Origin: Tannerella sp.
GTDB lineage: Bacteria; Bacteroidota; Bacteroidia; Bacteroidales; Tannerellaceae
Assembly (NCBI GenBank): GCA_031262895.1
Contig: JAISGW010000131.1
Coordinates: 1 to 14,540 of the forward strand
Direction of reading: 5' to 3'
DNA: 14,540 nt
The stretch's first letter is position 1. Each line of letters starts with the position of its first letter. Positions 9,044-14,540 of this stretch are shown one piece after another. Both the position numbers and the translations under genes were made by a program. Below the pieces are notes generated by a model. That model was given only the letters and a program-made list of their open reading frames with translations. It made no database searches and was not told the DNA's origin.

Positions 9044-9663
9044 AGGGAAGCTGGTTCTATTCCTAATATCAAAAGAGGCACGGGAGGATTATTGCGTCCA
9101 TGCCTCAATATGTTGTATATTTCACCTTCATAATAAGCCACACCACTACTCATACGCGACTGCATCTTCTTTGTTGGCAGGATTTCTATGCCCAAATTGA
9201 TGACACCACCGGTATAGAACAGCAAATGCTTTACAAACAGGTCGTAAGCTACAAAGGCATATTTCCCGAATTGGACTTCTATGGCAATCTTGTCTTTCAC
9301 AAAGTCCGTTTGTTTAAAAGATGCGATAGGTGCGTTTATCCCTTTGGAAATAAGAAAATCTTTTTGTTTCCCATAGGGCAAGGTGAGGAGTTCAGGGAGT
9401 AACTGGCGGTCTGTGGTCACATAATACTCGTATCGGCTTTCTGTCCAACCTTGGGTGTTGAAATTTTCGCGGAATGCCTGATTGAGTGAAACAGGACTGT
9501 AAAGAAGGTTGCCCTTCTTTGTTTTCTCTTTACTCTCCTTTGTCAAACACTGGTCTGCATCAATACTTTCTATCAGTCGGCAAATTTCTTTATACAAATC
9601 TTCATGATGTACAAGAATATACTCTTCTCCGTTGAGATGAGAATAGGTTTGTGCTATTTTCAT
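9040..9663 (-). CDS. Type II restriction endonuclease, BglII/BstYI family
   Basis: The protein has 207 residues, close to the roughly 200-220 of BglII and BstYI. The catalytic core is QTDFVKDKIAIEVQFGKY (118-135), with D120 and E129-x-Q131. The E-x-Q form, instead of E-x-K, is the hallmark of this family. The N-terminus (YSHLNGEEYI), TKESKEKTK (41-49) and ILPTKKMQSRMSSG closely resemble my memory of BstYI, which cuts R^GATCY; BglII cuts A^GATCT. The recognition sequence is therefore predicted as RGATCY or a subset, by inference. The ATG at 9663 lies 6 bp after the methyltransferase stop; the stop overlaps the response-regulator ATG by 4 bp. The gene is AT-rich (one sampled 60-nt line is 38% G+C, against 68% in a regulator line), which suggests transfer as a unit with its methylase. 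Confidence 0.93.
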   Translation of the reverse strand: MKIAQTYSHLNGEEYILVHHEDLYKEICRLIESIDADQCLTKESKEKTKKGNLLYSPVSLNQAFRENFNTQGWTESRYEYYVTTDRQLLPELLTLPYGKQKDFLISKGINAPIASFKQTDFVKDKIAIEVQFGKYAFVAYDLFVKHLLFYTGGVINLGIEILPTKKMQSRMSSGVAYYEGEIYNILRHGRNNPPVPLLILGIEPASL

Positions 9664-9669
9664 ATTGTT

Positions 9670-10686
9670 TCAATTCGTCATGTGTTTGAATGACAACTGT
9701 TCCCATTCTTGCGGGAACTGCGCCACCTTGTCCTTCGGGCTTGGCTCGTGGATGGGTTTATCTATGGGTCTCATCTTTAAAGTCCCATTTTTCAGCTCGT
9801 TCAAACGTTGGAGGGCAATCTCGCAATATCTTTCTTCCTTTTCAATGCCAAGTGCATTCCTTCCATTCTTCACGGCACCTATGACTGTCGAGCCTACTCC
9901 CGCATAAGGGTCAAGCACCCAACTGTCCTTGTCGGTAAGAGCCAAGACACAACGTTCTACAAGCTCGATGGGGAACTGGCAGGGATGTTCTGTTTTCTCC
10001 GGATGATTAGACTTAACATTGGGGATATTCCAAAGGGCAGTATCCCAGTCGTTTTCCAGTATTTCCCAGACATCGCCTGGATTTTTTCCTAATGGGTTTC
10101 CAGACAATTCGCCTTTTTTCGGCCCTTTAAAGTACCTTTTACCCGGATATTTTGATGGGACGCGGACATTGTCCAAGTTGAATATATAATCATCGCCCTT
10201 GCTAAACCATAAAATGGTTTCATAACGTCCACTGAAGCGGTTGCAGGCATGAAGCCCATGGCCGAAATACCAGATTATCCGGTTCCGCAGCTTTAGCCCC
10301 TGCTTCTTAAACAGTGGGTAATAGTATATGTCCAAAGGGTAAACTTCTCCCTTATCCACGCAGTTGCCCACTTGCCAGCATAAATTGCCCCGTGGAGATA
10401 GCGTTCTAACTAATTCTGTAATAACCGCTTCCTGCTTTTCAAGATACGCTTTTATATTTGTTTTTGTTTCATACGATTTGCCCAAATTGTAAGGGGGGGA
10501 TGTTAATATCAAGTCAAATCGGCCACTCTCTACATTTTGAAGTACCGACAAGCAATCACCATGCCTCATCTCATAAGAAATATCAGGCTTTATATACTCA
10601 AACAGTGATTTCTCTACTTTTTCTGCCATGCGCTCCTCGTTTGCTTTCGCAAAGATATTGTTATAATATAATACTTGCATAAGCAT
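9670..10686 (-). CDS. DNA methyltransferase, type II, partner of the BstYI-like nuclease
   Basis: The longest reading has 338 residues and protects host DNA by methylating the endonuclease's site. The catalytic motif IV, LTSPPYNLGKSYE (61-73), comes before the AdoMet-binding motif I, LDPYAGVGST (258-267), with motif X (FPIELVERCV, 238-247) between them. That is the beta-class order. The SPPY core is more usual in N4-cytosine than in N6-adenine enzymes. The maximal frame begins at 10686, 8 bp after the tolC stop. However, ATG at 10629 (residue 20) is preceded by GAGGAG and by a TATCTTTG -7-like element, so translation may really begin there (319 residues). The gene is AT-rich (one sampled line is 32% G+C, against 62% in a tolC line), consistent with horizontal acquisition. 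No controller gene is present. Confidence 0.93.
   Translation of the reverse strand: MLMQVLYYNNIFAKANEERMAEKVEKSLFEYIKPDISYEMRHGDCLSVLQNVESGRFDLILTSPPYNLGKSYETKTNIKAYLEKQEAVITELVRTLSPRGNLCWQVGNCVDKGEVYPLDIYYYPLFKKQGLKLRNRIIWYFGHGLHACNRFSGRYETILWFSKGDDYIFNLDNVRVPSKYPGKRYFKGPKKGELSGNPLGKNPGDVWEILENDWDTALWNIPNVKSNHPEKTEHPCQFPIELVERCVLALTDKDSWVLDPYAGVGSTVIGAVKNGRNALGIEKEERYCEIALQRLNELKNGTLKMRPIDKPIHEPSPKDKVAQFPQEWEQLSFKHMTN
10650..10657 (-). promoter_or_regulatory. Candidate internal -7 element for the restriction-modification genes
   Basis: TATCTTTG on the minus strand matches TAnnTTTG and lies 20 bp upstream of the alternative methyltransferase start at 10629. No TTTG is found 19-21 bp further upstream, so support is partial. 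If real, the RM pair would have its own promoter inside the tolC operon. Confidence 0.35.
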
Positions 10687-10694
10687 TTGAACTT

Positions 10695-12170
10695 TTATTT
10701 GTTGCGTATCAGCGCGCGGAAATCGGCGTCGAGGTTGGTGTGGTGGATGAAGTCGTAAAGGGTCAGGCCGCGGAGATCGTAATAATAGGTCCAGTACTTC
10801 TGGAGTTCCGTCACGTGTTTGAGGCGGGCCTCGTCCTTCGAATTGCGGGCGTCGTTGAGGTCGAGGATGTCTATATGCCCGAGCATGAAGGCTTCGATGG
10901 CGGTGGCGTAACGCTTGGAGGCGAGGGTATCGGCCTTTTCGGCGATTTCCAATTGGGTGGCCTGGTTGTTGAAATTCTCCACCAAAAGGAAGATGTTCTG
11001 ATTGAAGTTCTGCTCCTCCTGGCGGTTCTGCGAGAGGAGCAGCTCGCGGTTCGACTCGGCCGTCTTCACCTTGGCCTTCCTTTTGCCCCAGTCTAACAGG
11101 GGGATGCTGAGGCCCACTTCCACCACCTGGTTGCCGCGCAAGGGATTATAAGCGCCGGCAATGGTATGTTCGGTGCCCGTGTAGCCTATGGAAGCGTTCA
11201 GGCTGATGCTCCGCAGGTTCCCCTTGGCCGTGGCCACGGCGTAATCGGCTTCCAGTTGCGTACGGGCCATACGCTTGGCAAAGGCATTGTTTTCCTGCGC
11301 CATTTCAAGCACCTCGTTGTAATCCATCCGCATGGGCGGGATACGTTCGGGCAAGACCGGCACCAGTGTGTCCTGCTCGCTCAGGCCGAGGAAGGAGCGC
11401 ATCTGGAACATCTGCGCCCTAAGGTTCGACTCGGCTTCCGTCAGCAGGCCCTTCGCCTGGAGGGCGGAGAGGTTCAACTGCATCAGCTCGCTCTCCGATA
11501 TCTGTCCAATCTTGCGGCGGGCAACGGCTATCCTTTGCAACTTGTCGGCATTGTCAAGGTTCTGCTTAGCCACTTCCAGATTCTCCTGCGCGCTCAAGAG
11601 GTTGAAGAAGTTCGTGATAGTCGTCACGGTCACGTCCTCCACACTTTCCAGATAGGAAGCCTTGGCCTCGCGGTAACGCAACGGCTCGATGCGGCGGTTC
11701 CATTTCTGGTCGTTCACGCCGAAGATGGGCTGCGTGAGCGTAAGGCTGACGGGCAGGCTCATGAATTCATTGTACGCGCCCGTGCCGAGCTGGCGGTTGA
11801 AGTCGAGCGAACTGCTCAGGGACACCTTCCCTCCCGTCAGGGCAATGTTCTGGTTGACCGAAACCTCGCCGTCCAAGGCCAGGGAATTGTCCTGCACGTA
11901 GGTATAAGAGCCGTCGGACTGTTGATACTTGTCGTAATTATTATTGTAGGCGGGCAAGGTGCCGGTAAAGACCACTTCCGGCAACTGGTCGGCCTGGTAA
12001 GCGCGGTACTGCCAGTAAGCCGTGCGCAACTCGTTCAGGGCAACGGCCGCATCTACCGAATGAAGCTGGGCTATACGTATCGCCTCCTTAAGGTCCAACT
12101 GCCGCTGCTGCGCACAGAGCGGGAGCCAGAGGAAAAGGCTTCCCGTGAAAATCCAAAATATGCGTTTCAT
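10695..12170 (-). CDS. TolC-family outer-membrane efflux protein
   Basis: This 491-residue outer-membrane channel supplies the exit duct of a tripartite efflux or secretion system. The N-terminal signal peptide has a hydrophobic run at about residues 4-19, before CAQQ. The mature protein shows the two-fold TolC architecture: LDLKEAIRIAQLHS (25-38) opens the first half, and long alpha-helical barrel segments are separated by beta-strand stretches such as LPVSLTLTQPIFG and VVEVGLSIPLLDWGKRKA. ATG 12170 follows AAAGGATGAG. The gene is first in a minus-strand run and has a -24/-12 promoter 30 bp upstream of its start. Adaptor (HlyD-like) and inner-membrane transporter genes, usually adjacent, are absent. 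RM genes follow after 8 bp instead. Whether it works with an RND or an ABC (MacAB-like) pump cannot be told. Confidence 0.92.
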   Translation of the reverse strand: MKRIFWIFTGSLFLWLPLCAQQRQLDLKEAIRIAQLHSVDAAVALNELRTAYWQYRAYQADQLPEVVFTGTLPAYNNNYDKYQQSDGSYTYVQDNSLALDGEVSVNQNIALTGGKVSLSSSLDFNRQLGTGAYNEFMSLPVSLTLTQPIFGVNDQKWNRRIEPLRYREAKASYLESVEDVTVTTITNFFNLLSAQENLEVAKQNLDNADKLQRIAVARRKIGQISESELMQLNLSALQAKGLLTEAESNLRAQMFQMRSFLGLSEQDTLVPVLPERIPPMRMDYNEVLEMAQENNAFAKRMARTQLEADYAVATAKGNLRSISLNASIGYTGTEHTIAGAYNPLRGNQVVEVGLSIPLLDWGKRKAKVKTAESNRELLLSQNRQEEQNFNQNIFLLVENFNNQATQLEIAEKADTLASKRYATAIEAFMLGHIDILDLNDARNSKDEARLKHVTELQKYWTYYYDLRGLTLYDFIHHTNLDADFRALIRNK

Positions 12171-12199
12171 CTCATCCTTTTATTTTGCCGCCCTCCAAG

Positions 12200-12214
12200 G
12201 CAAAGCCCATGCCA
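12200..12214 (-). promoter_or_regulatory. Sigma54 (-24/-12) promoter of tolC
   Basis: The minus strand reads TGGCATGGGCTTTGC. It matches the RpoN consensus TGGCAyr-N4-TTGC, with exactly 10 bp between the invariant GG and GC. Transcription would start near 12189, about 18 nt before the tolC ATG. A sigma54 activator is encoded in the same gene run, which makes the match more credible than motif alone. Confidence 0.75.
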
Positions 12215-12244
12215 CGGGCGCAAAAGGAGGCATCCGGGCGCCTG

Positions 12245-12283
12245 CGGACAAGGCGGCTGTCCGATAACGGACACCGCTGTCCG
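12245..12283. promoter_or_regulatory. Array of four alternating half-sites, probable enhancer for the sigma54 activator
   Basis: On the plus strand, CGGACA (12245-12250), TGTCCG (12258-12263), CGGACA (12268-12273) and TGTCCG (12278-12283) alternate with spacers of 7, 4 and 4 bp. Each neighbouring pair forms an inverted repeat; the central one is TGTCCGATAACGGACA. The array lies about 55-95 bp upstream of the predicted start, the usual place for NtrC-type upstream activating sequences. The cognate activator is probably the regulator at 7703-9043. A GC hairpin reading is possible but less appealing, given the position. Confidence 0.6.
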
Positions 12284-12303
12284 CCCTTTTTCAAGGGTGA
12301 AGC

Positions 12304-12371
12304 GTGAAGAGTGGAGAGTGAATTTGGCTTCGCCCCTGCGGCTTCGCCCAACTTCACGCTCCACTCTTCAC
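12304..12371 (-). terminator. Long imperfect inverted repeat after the surface-protein gene
   Basis: GTGAAGAGTGGAGAGTGAA (12304-12322) pairs with 12353-12371 with a single mismatch. The 30-nt spacer holds two direct copies of GGCTTCGCCC. It begins 16 nt after the surface-protein stop codon and could end its transcript, though no U-tract follows. The GAGTGAAGAGTGAA-like sequence also resembles short interspersed repeats of Bacteroidetes intergenic regions. A second small stem, CCCTT/AAGGG with a GAAA loop on the minus strand, follows at 12284-12297. Confidence 0.45.
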
Positions 12372-12386
12372 TCTTCACACTAAAGC

Positions 12387-14540
12387 CTATGGTTTGCGCA
12401 GTACGGGGTAGGCGCTGCCGTTGCCCGAGGGGTCCACGTATTCGTAGCCCGCACCGGCAGCCTGCAAGGCGGCGTTCATGACCTCCAAGACGCTCTGGTT
12501 ATTATTGGGGCCGAAGTAGCTCCCGTAAAATCCGTAAGTCGTCCCGTCGTGGTCGAAGGCGGAAGCATTGGGGCCGCCGCTGAACAGCGGGTTGAGTGTG
12601 AGGGTGCAATCTTGGCCGTCCTCATTGCCCAGCGCGAGCGGGTTCGATTGCCCCATGGATACTCCGTAACAGCCCGAGGCTTGGATGTCGGCAGGGATAG
12701 AAGTTGGGGGAGTGGTTGAAACGACATTATCATATTTACCGACCAACGTGCCTATAAAACCGGACTGTGGGGAAAGGCGGGTCATCGGGATAGCATTGTA
12801 GCAGCCGGTCAACCGGAGTGTTATACCAGTATCGAGGAACCCTACTAAACCGCCAACGATTTCGCCTTTCAGGCCGTAGGCCGGGCTAGCCGACTTGTCA
12901 GTGGCCGCATAACAAGCTATCAACTTCGCCTCGCATCCCACAATACCTACCAAGGCGCCGACATGGGCGGTAGCAGCATCACCCGACGGGCTAAGAAAGG
13001 TTCTCGCTTCGACGCTTGTATTGTACACGGAACAGGCTTTGACTTCCTCCGGTTGGTTAGTAGCCGCCTGTATATTCCCTAACTGGCCGATTAAGCCGCC
13101 GGCATGACCGTGCCCGCGGATGAGCGAGGCCTCTACCCAACAATTTTCCACCATTACACCGATACCGCTTCCGATTAAGCCGCCGCTGGACCATATCTGA
13201 TTGTTTTGATCGGGAATTCGTCCGGAGAAGGAGCAATTGCGTATGCGGGATTCCACAGCGAAGGCTACGATGCCCCCGGCGCTTGTGGATACATATTTGG
13301 GATCATAATTGGAAATGGCTGCAGACAACTCGAGTATGGCGTTTTCCAAGTGCAGGTTCTCTATGCTGGCCTGGTTTACCATGCTGAACAAACCGAGCGA
13401 ATAATCGGGATCTGCACTATTCGCCATTTGAGAATTTTCCGTGAACACGGCGTTGCGGATAGCATAGCCGTTCCCGTTGAAGGCGTTGGTAAAGATGTGA
13501 CTGAGATCGGGATCGCCGTTGGGCAATTCTGCATAATAACCGATGGCACTCAGGGTTTGGCCCTGCATGTCTATGTCGGCGCGGAGGTTGACGACGCCCT
13601 GGGCGTCTTTCCATATCTCCCAACTGCCTTTTTCCACCGAGTCTTTGAAGGCGCGCAAGTCGGCGGCATTCCAGATGCCGGCCCGCGTCAAGGGCACGTC
13701 TTCCCAATCGGCTACGCTATTCACGTCGAAGACAATCCGGTCGATGGCGCCGGCGCCGAAGGTAAAGTTGAAGGTGTAACGCTTGCCCATCTGGAAGACA
13801 AACTCGCCACTCGTGCCAGGCCAGGTAGCTTTGCCGCCGCCAGCTGCCAAAGTGTTGTGGGTGGCGGGGAAGGGGAAGAGCTGCTGCGTCTCGGGGATGA
13901 GCACCTGTCCGTTGGCACCTGTAGCCTCGAAGGTCACGCGCAGGGCGGGCTTTCCGGAGGTGATGTCGGGCAGATGTCCGCCGGAGGTATCGACAGAGAG
14001 CACTGTTTGCGGGAGCACGGGCATGCCCTCATTGGCCGAGGTGAGCTGTTTGAAGCTGCTCGAACCCGGCGCCAGGCCGATGCCGTCGGCAGGCAGCGCG
14101 GGCTGGTAGGTCAGGTTATATGAACCCGTAACGTCCCAGTAGGTGCTGTCGCGGCTGTCCTTCTCGGCCAGAAGGCCCAAGTCAAGGTCGCCCTCGTTGG
14201 CGAGATTGAACAGCTCTATCTTTTTGACGATATAAGTGGCTTCGGGATGCTTGTTCCTGGCGGCGAACTTCACCATGGAAAGGGCGTGCTGGAAGTCGAG
14301 GCTGACGGTCGTGCCGCCGAGCTGCTTCGACTGGGCCTTCTTGGCCACGAGGAAGTCCTCCGGCTGCTTGCCGCCCGTCGCTGTGAGAGGCACGGTGTAC
14401 TTGACCGTGGCGGAATCGCTCGCATTCGCACTGAGCTTGGAGCCGAATCCATCTACATTAACGGAGCCGGCCGGCGAATAGGCATAGAAGTACACGTTGG
14501 CATTGGCATCCTGCGGCCAGTAAACGGCCGGGGCATAATC
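12387..14540 (-). CDS. Fimbrillin-like surface protein with GLUG-type repeats (5' end outside window)
   Basis: 717 codons are open to the right edge, so the true start and signal or lipobox lie outside. The codon at 14495 is GTG (Val) within the frame, not the start. The first part (visible residues 1 to about 285) resembles fimbrillin/Mfa-like domains: DYAPAVYWPQ, VYFYAYSP, ALSMVKFAARN, GKRYTFNFTFG. A joining segment with WNAADLRAFKDSV and LRADIDMQGQTLSAIG resembles the lead-in to GLUG/beta-helix regions. Six glycine-rich repeats follow, of the form GG(I/L)(V/I)G then a Cys about 15-25 residues on, near residues 420, 451, 479, 526, 561 and 595. The likely role is adhesion or a fimbrial tip/surface structure. 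It is separated from tolC by 216 bp of repeats and regulatory sites, so it is probably its own unit. Confidence 0.85.
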   Translation of the reverse strand, partial: DYAPAVYWPQDANANVYFYAYSPAGSVNVDGFGSKLSANASDSATVKYTVPLTATGGKQPEDFLVAKKAQSKQLGGTTVSLDFQHALSMVKFAARNKHPEATYIVKKIELFNLANEGDLDLGLLAEKDSRDSTYWDVTGSYNLTYQPALPADGIGLAPGSSSFKQLTSANEGMPVLPQTVLSVDTSGGHLPDITSGKPALRVTFEATGANGQVLIPETQQLFPFPATHNTLAAGGGKATWPGTSGEFVFQMGKRYTFNFTFGAGAIDRIVFDVNSVADWEDVPLTRAGIWNAADLRAFKDSVEKGSWEIWKDAQGVVNLRADIDMQGQTLSAIGYYAELPNGDPDLSHIFTNAFNGNGYAIRNAVFTENSQMANSADPDYSLGLFSMVNQASIENLHLENAILELSAAISNYDPKYVSTSAGGIVAFAVESRIRNCSFSGRIPDQNNQIWSSGGLIGSGIGVMVENCWVEASLIRGHGHAGGLIGQLGNIQAATNQPEEVKACSVYNTSVEARTFLSPSGDAATAHVGALVGIVGCEAKLIACYAATDKSASPAYGLKGEIVGGLVGFLDTGITLRLTGCYNAIPMTRLSPQSGFIGTLVGKYDNVVSTTPPTSIPADIQASGCYGVSMGQSNPLALGNEDGQDCTLTLNPLFSGGPNASAFDHDGTTYGFYGSYFGPNNNQSVLEVMNAALQAAGAGYEYVDPSGNGSAYPVLRKP

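Noticed and set aside
9040..10686. Phage or integrative element carrying the RM genes
   Set aside because: No integrase, attachment-site duplication or phage gene is seen; the AT-rich block covers just the two RM genes.
12167..12378. Two 65-68-codon minus-strand frames between the surface protein and tolC
   Set aside because: They lie wholly over inverted repeats, the half-site array and the -24/-12 promoter; the peptides are translated repeats.
11166..12383. 405-codon open frame antisense to tolC
   Set aside because: It is a low-complexity His/Gly/Arg-rich antisense shadow that runs on into the intergenic repeats.
13206..14123. 305-codon open frame antisense to the surface protein
   Set aside because: It is a shadow of the fimbrillin/GLUG coding sequence.

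Overview
The window looks like a chromosomal segment from a relatively GC-rich member of the Bacteroidales. The evidence is a GLPGLI-family protein, a fimbrillin-type surface protein with GLUG-like repeats, an AAA-ATPase/PD-(D/E)XK gene of the type common in gut Bacteroidetes, A-rich ribosome-binding regions, and several promoters matching the Bacteroidetes form (TTTG, 19-20 bp, TAnnTTTG). No rRNA, tRNA, CRISPR array, transposase or integrase was seen.

Layout. 1-716 (-): 5' part of a secreted GLPGLI protein, cut by the left edge, with a clear promoter. 717-1438: a 720-bp stretch without a credible gene, holding a palindrome-rich element bounded by 10-bp direct repeats, a 21-bp tandem repeat and a hairpin cluster. 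1439-3025 (-): AAA-ATPase fused to a PD-(D/E)XK nuclease. 3112-5373 (+): metal-efflux operon, with an operator/promoter, an ArsR/SmtB repressor carrying both known kinds of metal site, and an overlapping Zn/Cd/Pb P1B-type ATPase. 5386-6333 (-): Rpn/PD-(D/E)XK family protein with a coiled-coil tail. 6385-12170 (-): a close-packed run that reads, in transcription order, tolC, DNA methyltransferase, BglII/BstYI-family restriction endonuclease, sigma54-type response regulator, histidine kinase. 12387-14540 (-): fimbrillin/GLUG surface protein, cut by the right edge.

How it fits together. Upstream of tolC there is a well-formed -24/-12 (sigma54) promoter. About 30-70 bp further upstream lie four alternating CGGACA/TGTCCG half-sites, which look like an enhancer for the sigma54 activator encoded at the end of the same gene run. 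The simplest model is that the two-component pair senses an envelope signal and activates the tolC operon, including its own genes. An AT-rich two-gene restriction-modification (RM) cassette sits in the middle of this run, 8 bp after tolC and overlapping the regulator start by 4 bp (ATGA). The expected adaptor and inner-membrane pump genes are not in the window.

The most striking sequence-level observation is that GATC, the core of the RGATCY/AGATCT sites cut by this endonuclease family, is absent from the first 10.77 kb. I found it only six times in the whole window by eye, five of them within about 310 bp of the surface-protein gene.
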